A DNA stretch of 61,540 nt. Origin: Lachnospiraceae bacterium (GTDB taxonomy: Bacteria; Bacillota; Clostridia; Lachnospirales; Lachnospiraceae). Where the stretch lies: the NCBI GenBank assembly GCA_019423745.1, contig JAHZAV010000013.1, forward strand, positions 1 through 61,540. The letters run 5' to 3'. How positions within the stretch are numbered: the stretch's first letter is position 1; every line of letters starts with the position of its first letter. The position numbers and the translations under genes were made by a program. Of this stretch, positions 41,213 to 49,606 are shown piece after piece. The notes under the pieces were generated by a model. The model worked only from the letters and a program-made list of their open reading frames with translations. It did not search any database and was not told the origin of the DNA.

Positions 41213-42607
41213 ATGCTGGAAGAAATACGGCAGACCATAGAAGGTAAGAAGGTTCTGATCCTTGGGCTTGGAAGAGAAGGAAGATCCAGTCTGCGTATGA
41301 TCCGGAAGGCAGGAGGATATAAAGAACTGGCAGTGGCGGATCAGAATCCGGTAGATGCGAAAGACGGAGGGGAAGATATTCCAGTTATATCTGGAGAAAA
41401 ATATATGGAAAAGGAGCTTCTTGATTCATATGACGTGGTGTTTAAGACTCCTGGAATTGTTCTCCCTGAAAAAGTAGAAAATTATAAATGTCATTTTGTG
41501 TCACAGACAGGGCTGTTTATTAAAAAATTCCGCAGTCAGATTGTTGGAATTACTGGAACAAAGGGGAAGAGTACTACATCTACTCTGTTATACCATATTC
41601 TCAAGGAAAGCGGAGAAGATGTGGTGCTTGCTGGAAATATAGGGATTCCTGTGTTTGACATTGCTGAGGATATTACGGTAGGAGAGGTTATTGTGCTGGA
41701 ACTTTCCTGTCATCAGTTAGAATATCTTACCGTTTCGCCTCATATTGCAGTGCTTCTGAATCTCTATGAGGAACATCTTGATCATTATGGTACTATGGCG
41801 GCTTATGTCAGAGCAAAACAGAACATATATGCCTGGCAGGATAAAGAAGATATTCTTTTCTGTAATATGGAATTTTTGCCGGGACGTGAAGTAGAAGGTG
41901 CAGGAGCGGAGAGCGCCTGTGTACCTTGTGAAGGTGAAGTGATTTCGGCAGTTCTGATTCCAGAAGGAGAAAGTCCGACTGGTCGAGGAGATATTGAAGT
42001 GGCCGGAAATGCAGTTCGCTATCGCGGAAGCGGGCTTCGTATTCCGGAGCAGGGGATTTCTTTGATTGGTCAGCATAACTATTTTGATATTGCAGTTGTC
42101 TATGGACTCTGTAAGGAATTTTCACTTACAGATGAACAATTCCTGAAAGGGCTTTGCAGTTATAAGACTCTTCCCCATAGATTGCAGTATTTGGGGATAA
42201 AAAATGGACTCCGCTTTTATGATGACTCAATTTCTACCATAGGAGAAACGACAATTCAGGCACTGGAAAGTATTAAGAATGCAGGAAGTGTACTTATTGG
42301 AGGAATGGACAGAGGGGTGGATTATGACCAGTTAGAGGAGTACCTTACAGGAAGCAGTGTGAAACATATTATTTTGATGGAAGCTACAGGGAAAAGAATT
42401 TATAATGAAATAAAAGAACGCTATCCTACGCTTTTTAAAAGTGGTCGGCTCTGTCTTGTGGAGCATTTAAAAGAAGCAGTAGAGCTTGCAGAAAAGCTGG
42501 GAGAGGAAGGCAGTGCATGCATACTCTCGCCAGCAGCAGCAAGCTATGGAATCTTCAAAAATTTTGAAGAAAGAGGAGAAGTGTTCAAAAAATATATTTT
42601 CGGTTAG
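41213..42607 (+). CDS. murD2: MurD2-like UDP-MurNAc-L-Ala--L-Glu ligase
   Basis: A 464-residue Mur ligase. The Rossmann N-terminus has G-L-G-R-E-G-R-S-S, the ATP loop is G-T-K-G-K-S-T (about 115-121), then E-L-S-C-H-Q-L and the late P-H-R motif. In canonical MurD the motif after P-H-R reads N-D-S-K-A-T, its Lys contacting D-Glu; here it is D-D-S-I-S-T, so that Lys is absent. This fits a MurD2 that adds L-Glu, leaving the inversion to MurL. ATG at 41213 follows GGAGGGGG. Its stop overlaps the stop of the convergent AraC gene by two bases. Confidence 0.85.
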   Translation: MLEEIRQTIEGKKVLILGLGREGRSSLRMIRKAGGYKELAVADQNPVDAKDGGEDIPVISGEKYMEKELLDSYDVVFKTPGIVLPEKVENYKCHFVSQTGLFIKKFRSQIVGITGTKGKSTTSTLLYHILKESGEDVVLAGNIGIPVFDIAEDITVGEVIVLELSCHQLEYLTVSPHIAVLLNLYEEHLDHYGTMAAYVRAKQNIYAWQDKEDILFCNMEFLPGREVEGAGAESACVPCEGEVISAVLIPEGESPTGRGDIEVAGNAVRYRGSGLRIPEQGISLIGQHNYFDIAVVYGLCKEFSLTDEQFLKGLCSYKTLPHRLQYLGIKNGLRFYDDSISTIGETTIQALESIKNAGSVLIGGMDRGVDYDQLEEYLTGSSVKHIILMEATGKRIYNEIKERYPTLFKSGRLCLVEHLKEAVELAEKLGEEGSACILSPAAASYGIFKNFEERGEVFKKYIFG

Positions 42608-43518
42608 AAATTTCCATCTGCCATTGCTTTGATGGAAAGGGCATATTCTGAGGGAGTCATTCCCGTTACCTTTTTAAATTGCCTTGAAAAATAGTGAATA
42701 GATGTGTAGCCAAGTTGCTCTGAAATCTGTGTGAAATTCATTTTGTTTGTGCGGATGAGCTGCTTGGCTGCATTTATTTTCATTAGTGAAAAATATTCGA
42801 TGATGCCAAGATTGCTCTGTTCACGGAAGATTTTCTGTAGTTGTGAACGACCAATCAGATTTTCCCGGCAAATCTGTTCGATGGTGACGTGCTGGCTAAG
42901 GTGTGCTTCCAGATAATCCACGACCCGATTGAAAAGCTCAATATCACTCCTTTTTTTAGTTACCTTCAGAGGAAGGGGACGCAATGAGCTCTTGGATAGT
43001 CCGATCGGATTGGAATACCGGCGAAGCATATGGATAAGAAAATGTTCCAGGTGGAGGCGGATCATCTGCTGTGCCCCAAAGGCTGTTGGTTCCTTTGTAG
43101 GCATATTCTGGAGGTAAGGATCATCCAGACGGCAGTCAAAACAGCGTCTGGCTTCAATGACAATATCAGCCAGAAGCATTCGTTCAGTTTCATCAATCTG
43201 AAGAATACGGTTTTTGAAGAAATCCATAGCAGGGTCTGTGCATCCAAAAGAAATAACCACAAGATTGGGTGCAATTCCCCGTGTCGCTTCTACACTGTGA
43301 AATTCATTGGGGTGATGAAAAGCAATTTCTCCGCGTTTAAGGATAAATTGCCGATCTCCGCCAGTGACAGACACCTCGCCTTTGTCTACGCAGACAAATT
43401 CCCAGAAATTATGAAATTCTCCTGAAAATTTAAAATCACTCATATATTCAAAATAATGAATGCTGTAAAGTTTTCCAATGGATATGGAATTTTTTAATTT
43501 AATACCATCGTACGTCAT
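42604..43518 (-). CDS. AraC-family regulator (paralogue of the one at 10170-11144)
   Basis: A 304-residue regulator with an N-terminal cupin (HYFEYMSDFKFSGEFHNFWE, GEIAFHHPNEFHSV) and a C-terminal double helix-turn-helix (NFTQISEQLGYTSIHYFSRQ). ATG at 43518 follows GGGAGGGT; upstream in-frame sequence to 43611 crosses the promoter. It is divergent from the nucleotidyltransferase gene, its most likely target. The effector is unknown, probably a sugar or sugar phosphate. Confidence 0.88.
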   Translation of the reverse strand: MTYDGIKLKNSISIGKLYSIHYFEYMSDFKFSGEFHNFWEFVCVDKGEVSVTGGDRQFILKRGEIAFHHPNEFHSVEATRGIAPNLVVISFGCTDPAMDFFKNRILQIDETERMLLADIVIEARRCFDCRLDDPYLQNMPTKEPTAFGAQQMIRLHLEHFLIHMLRRYSNPIGLSKSSLRPLPLKVTKKRSDIELFNRVVDYLEAHLSQHVTIEQICRENLIGRSQLQKIFREQSNLGIIEYFSLMKINAAKQLIRTNKMNFTQISEQLGYTSIHYFSRQFKKVTGMTPSEYALSIKAMADGNF

Positions 43519-43555
43519 AAAATGGCTACCCTCCCACGTTAAGGATGTTGTGACT

Positions 43556-43584
43556 ATTATACCTTGGTTTTGTAAAAAAAGCAA
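43556..43584 (-). promoter_or_regulatory. Promoter of the third AraC gene
   Basis: On the minus strand TTGCTT and TATAAT are 17 bases apart, about 40 bases before the start. The same two hexamers and spacing occur before the first AraC gene. Confidence 0.7.
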
Positions 43585-43617
43585 AAAGAAAATGCAGATT
43601 GTACAAATCAATTAAAA

Positions 43618-43627
43618 AATAAGATAA
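43618..43627 (+). promoter_or_regulatory. AATAAGATAA, candidate AraC half-site
   Basis: The same 10-mer as at 11324-11333 before the Gfo/Idh operon. A weaker relative (AATAAGCGTA) lies at 43653. It stands in the divergent region of the paralogous regulator, about 100 bases before the nucleotidyltransferase gene. Confidence 0.4.
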
Positions 43628-43719
43628 AGATTTTTTTCTGTGTTTATACTACAATAAGCGTAAATGCAGGAAAAACAGCAACAAAAATGCTGTACAGTTT
43701 TGGAAAGGAAATGAAAGTA

Positions 43720-44646
43720 ATGAAAAAACCAGTTTTAGTAATTATGGCAGCAGGAATGGGAAGTAGATACGGTGGATTGAAACAGATTGATCCGGTAGAT
43801 AATGAAGGTCATATTATTATGGATTTTTCCATGTATGATGCTAAAAGAGCCGGATTTGAGAAAGTTGTTTTTATTATCAAGCATGAGATAGAAAAAGATT
43901 TTAAAGAGAATGTGGGAGAACGGATCAGCAAATATATGGATGTATCCTATGCGTATCAGGATATTGAGAATATTCCGGAAGGATTTGAGGTGCCGGAAGG
44001 ACGGGTGAAACCGTGGGGAACTGCTCATGCAGTATTAAGTGCAATTGATGAACTGGACGGACCATTTGCGGTAATTAATGCAGATGATTACTATGGGCGG
44101 GAAGCATTTGAACTTATTTATAATTACCTCTCAACTCACGAAGATGATGAGAAATATCGTTACACAATGGTAGGATATGAGCTGGGAAATACGGTTACAG
44201 ATAATGGACATGTAGCCCGCGGACTGTGCGATATGAATGAGAAGGGTGAACTGACAGGCATCCATGAAAGAACTCAGATTGAAAAACGAGACGGTGGAAT
44301 TGCTTATACGGAAGATGAAGGAAAAACGTGGACGTTTGTTCCGGCAGATACTACTGTTTCTATGAATATGTGGGGATTTACAGCCAGTATTTTAAAAGAA
44401 ATCAAAGATGGATTCCCTGCATTTATGGAAGAGGGACTCAAGAGCAATCCAATGAAATGCGAATATTTCCTTCCTACTGTAGTAAGTGATCTGATTGGAG
44501 AGGGAAAAGCTACAGCTGCAGTACTGAAATCCGCAGATAAATGGTACGGGGTAACTTATAAGGAAGACAAGCCGGTTGTTGTGGCAGCAATTCAGAAAAT
44601 GAAGGACGAAGGGATCTATCCACAGCATCTCTGGGAGAAAGCATAA
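43720..44646 (+). CDS. Sugar-phosphate nucleotidyltransferase family protein
   Basis: A 308-residue nucleotidyltransferase. The N-terminal nucleotide loop M-A-A-G-M-G-S-R-Y-G-G lies at about residues 8-18 with K-Q in place of the usual P-K, and the metal Asp is in N-A-D-D-Y-Y-G (about 112). It should join a sugar 1-phosphate with a nucleotide. Located 100 bases before galE and under an AraC regulator, it may serve as uridylyltransferase for Gal-1-P or GalNAc-1-P from the GH112 reaction; this is inference. ATG at 43720 follows AAAGGA best; 43711 is the alternative. Confidence 0.82.
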   Translation: MKKPVLVIMAAGMGSRYGGLKQIDPVDNEGHIIMDFSMYDAKRAGFEKVVFIIKHEIEKDFKENVGERISKYMDVSYAYQDIENIPEGFEVPEGRVKPWGTAHAVLSAIDELDGPFAVINADDYYGREAFELIYNYLSTHEDDEKYRYTMVGYELGNTVTDNGHVARGLCDMNEKGELTGIHERTQIEKRDGGIAYTEDEGKTWTFVPADTTVSMNMWGFTASILKEIKDGFPAFMEEGLKSNPMKCEYFLPTVVSDLIGEGKATAAVLKSADKWYGVTYKEDKPVVVAAIQKMKDEGIYPQHLWEKA

Positions 44647-44746
44647 AAACGCAATATTTTTATAGTTTTCACCATGATTCTTATAGTATTTGCGGCGATT
44701 GCTGTTTATAATCAAAGTATGGTGAGTACACAAGGAGGTAAGTGAA

Positions 44747-45763
44747 ATGAAAATATTAATCACAGGCGGTGCAGGATACATCGGAAGCCACACAGCTCTT
44801 GAACTTCTGAATGAAGGATATGAAGTTGTTGTGTATGATAATCTTTGTAATTCTTCTAAAGAATCCCTGAAGCGTGTGGAAGAGCTTACAGGAAAGAGCA
44901 TTCAGTTTTATGAAGGTGACGTTCTGGATGCAAAAGCATTAAAGGCAATGTTTGAGGCAGAGAAGGTGGATGCGGTTATTCACTGTGCGGCTCTCAAGGC
45001 AGTAGGAGAATCCGTGCAAAAGCCTCTGGAATATTATCAGAATAACATTACCGGAACTTTGACATTAATGAATGTAATGCGTGAAGTTGGAGTGAAGAAT
45101 ATCGTATTCAGCTCCTCAGCAACGGTATACGGAAGTCCTGAGGAAATGCCGATTACAGAAGCTTGTCCGAAAGGACAGTGCACAAATCCATATGGGTGGA
45201 CAAAATCTATGATGGAACAGATTATGACAGATTTGCAGAAGGCAGACCCGGAATGGAATGTAATTCTTCTTCGTTACTTCAATCCGGTAGGAGCCCATAA
45301 GAGCGGACGGATTGGGGAAGATCCGAAGGGAATTCCTAATAATCTGATGCCTTATATTTCACAGGTAGCGGTAGGAAAATTGGAAAAGCTGGGCGTGTTT
45401 GGTGATGATTATGATACGCCAGACGGAACAGGAGTACGTGACTATATCCATGTAGTTGATTTGGCGGTAGGTCATGTGAAGGCAATTAATTATATCTTTA
45501 GCAATCCGGGATTGGATGTAATCAATCTTGGAACAGGACAGGGCTATTCTGTGTTGGATATGGTAAAAGCATTTTCCAAGGCGTGTGGAAAAGAGATTCC
45601 ATATGAGATTAAGCCGCGCCGTGCAGGAGACATTGCGATGTGCTATGCAGATCCGGCAAAAGCAGCAAAAGTACTTGGATGGAAGGCAGAAAGAGGACTG
45701 GATGAGATGTGCGAAGATACATGGAGATGGCAGTCCCAGAATCCAAATGGATACGAAGCATAA
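44747..45763 (+). CDS. galE: UDP-glucose 4-epimerase
   Basis: A 338-residue short-chain epimerase, full length. NAD loop G-G-A-G-Y-I-G-S-H (residues 7-15), S-S-S-A-T-V-Y-G near 125 and the catalytic Y-G-W-T-K near 150 are all present, as are R-Y-F-N-P-V-G-A-H and the C-terminal G-W-K-A-E-R. It interconverts UDP-glucose and UDP-galactose (some also act on the N-acetyl forms). AGGAGG precedes the ATG; a TATAAT at 44707-44712 suggests its own promoter. Confidence 0.95.
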   Translation: MKILITGGAGYIGSHTALELLNEGYEVVVYDNLCNSSKESLKRVEELTGKSIQFYEGDVLDAKALKAMFEAEKVDAVIHCAALKAVGESVQKPLEYYQNNITGTLTLMNVMREVGVKNIVFSSSATVYGSPEEMPITEACPKGQCTNPYGWTKSMMEQIMTDLQKADPEWNVILLRYFNPVGAHKSGRIGEDPKGIPNNLMPYISQVAVGKLEKLGVFGDDYDTPDGTGVRDYIHVVDLAVGHVKAINYIFSNPGLDVINLGTGQGYSVLDMVKAFSKACGKEIPYEIKPRRAGDIAMCYADPAKAAKVLGWKAERGLDEMCEDTWRWQSQNPNGYEA

Positions 45764-45793
45764 AATATATTGAGGAAATATTTTTGTTTTACA

Positions 45794-45826
45794 AAAGGAC
45801 AAGAGAATTATATTCTCTTGTCCTTT
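45794..45826 (+). terminator. Terminator of galE
   Basis: A 15-bp perfect stem (AAAGGACAAGAGAAT) with a 3-base loop and a T-rich end. Confidence 0.9.
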
Positions 45827-45874
45827 GTTTGTCCTTGAATTTACTTTTATAAACTTAATTTTGAGAAATATAAA

Positions 45875-45903
45875 TTCACAAAACGAAACATATCTGTTAT
45901 AAT
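45875..45903 (+). promoter_or_regulatory. Promoter of nfeD-slipin
   Basis: TTCACA and TATAAT are 17 bases apart, about 50 bases before the nfeD start. Confidence 0.6.
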
Positions 45904-45955
45904 GAGTAAAATTATCTTGTTGTTTGTATATTTCGAAAGATAAGGGGGAAATGAG

Positions 45956-46438
45956 ATGGATTCAGATATATTTGTTTTATCACCATTTATGTTAAATATC
46001 ATATGGCTTGTCTTGTTTATCCTATTGATCATTGTTGAGATATGTACGGTGAACCTGACAACCATCTGGTTTGCCGGTGGATCATTGGCGGCTTTGTTAG
46101 TAAATGTTCTGGGAGCCAATATTTATATACAGATTTTGGTCTTTCTTGCAGTCTCTTGTATTCTGCTGATTTGTACGCGTCCGTGGGCGGTTAAATATTT
46201 GAATGGAAAGCGGCTTAAAACCAATTATGAGAGTGAAATCGGCAGAATTATCAAATTGACACAGCGCGTGGATAATATTAATGAAACGGGGAAGAGTATT
46301 GTAAACGGGCAGGAATGGACGGTGCGAAGTTCCGATGATAAAACTGTACTTGAGGAAGGAAAACTTGCAAAAGTTGTAGCTGTATCCGGTGTAAAATTAA
46401 TTGTAGAAGAGTATAAGGAGGGGATGGAGAATGATTAG
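45956..46438 (+). CDS. NfeD-family membrane protein
   Basis: A 160-residue protein. Three or four hydrophobic segments fill residues 8-85 (NIIWLVLFILLIIVEICTV), and a C-terminal OB-like domain (GRIIKLTQRVDNINETGKS, NGQEWTVRSSDD) follows, the short NfeD form. It works with slipin/SPFH proteins in membrane microdomains. The next gene overlaps it by eight bases and encodes that partner. Confidence 0.88.
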   Translation: MDSDIFVLSPFMLNIIWLVLFILLIIVEICTVNLTTIWFAGGSLAALLVNVLGANIYIQILVFLAVSCILLICTRPWAVKYLNGKRLKTNYESEIGRIIKLTQRVDNINETGKSIVNGQEWTVRSSDDKTVLEEGKLAKVVAVSGVKLIVEEYKEGMEND

Positions 46439-47393
46439 TTTTATAGGGATAGGAACGGTTCTGTTTTTTGTTATTGTAGTGCTGGCTGTAGTGATATTGA
46501 TTTCCTGTGTCAAAGTTGTACATCAGGCGCAGGCGGTCGTATTGGAACGTCTCGGCGCATATCAGGCCACATGGAATACCGGGCTTCATTTTAAAATTCC
46601 GATTATTGACCGGGTGGCAAAGAAGATTGATCTAAAGGAGCAGGTGGTAGATTTTCCGCCGCAGCCTGTTATTACGAAAGATAATGTTACGATGCAGATT
46701 GATACGGTTATCTTTTTCCAGATAACAGATCCCAAGATGTTTTGTTATGGAGTAGCAAATCCTATTGTTGCCATTGAAAATCTGACGGCGACTACGCTGC
46801 GTAATATTATTGGAGATCTGGAGTTGGATCAGACACTGACGTCCAGAGAAACAATCAATACAAAGATGCGGGCAGAATTGGATCTTGCTACAGATCCATG
46901 GGGGATCAAAGTGAATCGTGTAGAACTTAAAAATATCATTCCACCTGCTGCTATTCGTGATGCGATGGAAAAACAGATGAAAGCGGAACGAGAAAGGAGA
47001 GAGGCTATTCTCCGTGCGGAAGGAGAGAAGAAGTCTACTGTGCTGGTAGCAGAGGGGAACAAGGAGTCAGTAATTCTCGAGGCGGAGGCAAGGAAACAGG
47101 CTGCCATCCTTGAAGCAGAAGCAGAGAAAGAAAAAATGATTCGTGAGGCAGAAGGTGAAGCGGAAGCAATTTTAAAGGTTCAGCAAGCAACTGCCAATGG
47201 CCTGAAATTCCTGAAGGATGCAGGCGCCGATCAGGCGGTGCTTACTTTGAAAAGTCTGGAAGCGTTTGAGAAAGCAGCAGACGGAAGAGCAACCAAGATT
47301 ATTATCCCTTCACAGATCCAGGAGTTGGCAGGACTGGTTAAATCGATTACCGAAGTTACAGCAGACGATGAGAATGCAGGAATAGATGTTTAG
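46431..47393 (+). CDS. SPFH/stomatin-family protein (slipin)
   Basis: A 320-residue SPFH protein. One N-terminal membrane segment (residues 3-25) is followed by the band-7 domain (HQAQAVVLERLGAYQATW, LRNIIGDLELDQTLTSRE, WGIKVNRVELKNI) and a long charged coiled coil rich in AEGE and EAEA repeats (about 180-255). Such proteins form large rings that organise membrane domains. The ATG overlaps the nfeD end, so both are made together. Confidence 0.93.
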   Translation: MISFIGIGTVLFFVIVVLAVVILISCVKVVHQAQAVVLERLGAYQATWNTGLHFKIPIIDRVAKKIDLKEQVVDFPPQPVITKDNVTMQIDTVIFFQITDPKMFCYGVANPIVAIENLTATTLRNIIGDLELDQTLTSRETINTKMRAELDLATDPWGIKVNRVELKNIIPPAAIRDAMEKQMKAERERREAILRAEGEKKSTVLVAEGNKESVILEAEARKQAAILEAEAEKEKMIREAEGEAEAILKVQQATANGLKFLKDAGADQAVLTLKSLEAFEKAADGRATKIIIPSQIQELAGLVKSITEVTADDENAGIDV

Positions 47394-47408
47394 TATGAGT
47401 GATAGAGG

Positions 47409-47442
47409 CAATAGTACTGGTAATACCGGTACTATTGTTTTT
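47409..47442 (+). terminator. Terminator after the slipin gene
   Basis: A 13-bp stem (CAATAGTAC, then TGGTA with one G-T pair) around AAT, followed by TTTTTG. A second small hairpin GGAAAG/CTTTCC with five T lies at 47466-47492. Confidence 0.85.
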
Positions 47443-47501
47443 GTGTGTAAGCAGAAACCATTTTTGGAAAGGATCTCGGTCTTTCCTTTTTAGGGGGAAA
47501 G

Positions 47502-47510
47502 TGGTATAAT
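47502..47510 (+). promoter_or_regulatory. Extended -10 promoter of gdpP-rplI-dnaB
   Basis: TGG-TATAAT, 35 bases before the gdpP ATG, without a clear -35. Confidence 0.5.
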
Positions 47511-47545
47511 ACAGTGTGCAGTTGTAAGGTTTCGAGGGAACAAAT

Positions 47546-49606
47546 ATGAAAAAGAAAGAAAAAGAAAGCGTACGATTAAAAGGACAATTAAGATTATATA
47601 TGCAATGGCCGGCTGTCATGTCCCTGATGCTGATTGCAATGAACATATGGATTTACCGACTGGATCACAAGGCCGGAATTCTGATGTGCTTTTTTGTTGT
47701 GATTTATATTGTTATCGTGGGCGTGATGTATTTTTATAACAAATCCCTTGTTATGAAAGATCTGGTGGAATTTGCAGCACAGTACGGAGTTGTACAGAAT
47801 ACGCTTTTGAAAAAGCTGGCAGTGCCTTATGCGCTCCTTTTGGAAGATGGGAAACTGATGTGGATGAATGATCAGTTCCGTGAAATTCTGGGAGGAAAGC
47901 TGAAAGGAGAAAATGTACTTAGCCGCTACATTCCAGAGTTAAATCGCAGTATTTTCCCGAAAGAGGAAAATCAGACGGTGGAAATGGAAGTCTACTATAA
48001 GGATAAGGAATACCGGGCAGAGCTCCGGAAGGTACCGGTAGAAGGCTTTAGTAATTCAGAGCAGCTTTTGGAGATGCCGGAGGAGAAGGAATATTTCATT
48101 GCAGTTTATCTTTCTGATGTGACAGAGTTAAATACTGCACTTCGACAAAATGAAGAGCAAAGGCTGGTAGCCGGACTCATTTATATCGACAATTATGATG
48201 AAGTGATTGACAGTGTGGAAGAAGTGCGACAAAGTCTTTTGGTTGCATTGATCGACAGGAAGATCAATCAGTATATTGCCCGTCTTGATGGAATTGTGAA
48301 AAAAATGGAGACGGACAAATACTTTATTGTCATGAAGAAGCAATACTTTAAAGAATTAGAGGCAGATCGGTTTTCTCTTCTTGAGGATGTAAAATCTGTC
48401 AATATTGGAAACAATATTCCGGCTACTTTGAGTATTGGACTTGGACTTAGCCAGACTGCTTATGTACAAAGTTATACCTATGCCCGGGCGGCGATTGATC
48501 TGGCTCTGGCAAGGGGGGGCGATCAGGCGGTTATTAAGGACAGCAGTGGTATTACTTACTATGGGGGAAAAAGAGAACAGACTTCTAAAAATACCCGTGT
48601 AAAAGCAAGAGTGAAAGCAGAAGCGCTCCGTGAATTTATTACGGTAAATGATACCATTCTTGTTATGGGACATAAAATGATGGATATGGATTGTCTTGGT
48701 GCAGCAATCGGTATTTATCGTGCGGCGGCCGCACTTGAGAAGAAAGCTCATATTGTTGTAGATAATATCTCTGCTTCTGTCCGTGTTATGTATGAAGAGT
48801 TTGTTAACCATCCAAATTATCCAGATGATATGTTTGTAACATCCGGAGAAGCAAAAGAGATGATTGATGATAGTTCCATGGTTGTTGTGGTGGATACAAA
48901 CCGGCCTAAGATGACGGAATGTCCAGAATTGTTAACTATGACTAAGACTGTAGTTGTTTTTGATCATCACAGGCAGAGCAGTGATAATATTGAAAGTGCA
49001 CTCTTGTCTTATATCGAGCCTTATGCATCATCAGCATGCGAGATGGTTTCTGAGGTTTTGCAGTATATTGTGGATGATGTAAAAATACCAGCTATGGAAG
49101 CAAACAGTCTTTATGCCGGAATTATGATTGACACGAATAATTTCCTCAATAAGACGGGGGTTCGTACCTTTGAAGCCGCAGCTTTTCTCAGACGATGCGG
49201 TGCTGATATTCCATTTATCAGAAAAATTCTGCGGGATGATCTGAAATCCTATCAGGCGAAAGCGCAGATTATCAGTGGTGCAGAAGTATATTTGGATGAA
49301 TTTGCAATTGCAAGAGGAGAAAATCTCAAGATTGAAAGTCCGACTATTATTGGGGCACAGGCAGCCAATGAACTGCTGGATATTGACGGAATCAAAGCGA
49401 CTTTTGTGCTTACCGTATACAATGGCAGAATTTATGTCAGCGCACGTTCTATTGACGAGGTGAATGTTCAGGTAATTATGGAACACTTGGGCGGCGGTGG
49501 ACATATGAATGCGTCAGGGGCGCAGTTTGATCATACAGATCTAGATGAAGCAGTAGCAGATCTGAAGAAGGTAATTGATGAAATGAAAGAAAAAGGAGAT
49601 ATATAG
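47546..49606 (+). CDS. gdpP: GdpP/YybT-type cyclic-di-AMP phosphodiesterase
   Basis: A 686-residue membrane protein with the normal order: two membrane spans (about 20-37 and 44-64), a degenerate PAS region, a degenerate GGDEF region (about 180-300), then DHH and DHHA1 domains. It hydrolyses cyclic di-AMP. The D-H-H triad lies at about 473-475 and the G-G-G-G-H-M-N-A-S-G motif near 650. The first DHH motif reads G-H-K-M-M-D-M-D-C-L-G, where relatives usually have N-P and S-I; metal-binding His and Asp are kept. rplI follows without a gap. Confidence 0.93.
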   Translation: MKKKEKESVRLKGQLRLYMQWPAVMSLMLIAMNIWIYRLDHKAGILMCFFVVIYIVIVGVMYFYNKSLVMKDLVEFAAQYGVVQNTLLKKLAVPYALLLEDGKLMWMNDQFREILGGKLKGENVLSRYIPELNRSIFPKEENQTVEMEVYYKDKEYRAELRKVPVEGFSNSEQLLEMPEEKEYFIAVYLSDVTELNTALRQNEEQRLVAGLIYIDNYDEVIDSVEEVRQSLLVALIDRKINQYIARLDGIVKKMETDKYFIVMKKQYFKELEADRFSLLEDVKSVNIGNNIPATLSIGLGLSQTAYVQSYTYARAAIDLALARGGDQAVIKDSSGITYYGGKREQTSKNTRVKARVKAEALREFITVNDTILVMGHKMMDMDCLGAAIGIYRAAAALEKKAHIVVDNISASVRVMYEEFVNHPNYPDDMFVTSGEAKEMIDDSSMVVVVDTNRPKMTECPELLTMTKTVVVFDHHRQSSDNIESALLSYIEPYASSACEMVSEVLQYIVDDVKIPAMEANSLYAGIMIDTNNFLNKTGVRTFEAAAFLRRCGADIPFIRKILRDDLKSYQAKAQIISGAEVYLDEFAIARGENLKIESPTIIGAQAANELLDIDGIKATFVLTVYNGRIYVSARSIDEVNVQVIMEHLGGGGHMNASGAQFDHTDLDEAVADLKKVIDEMKEKGDI

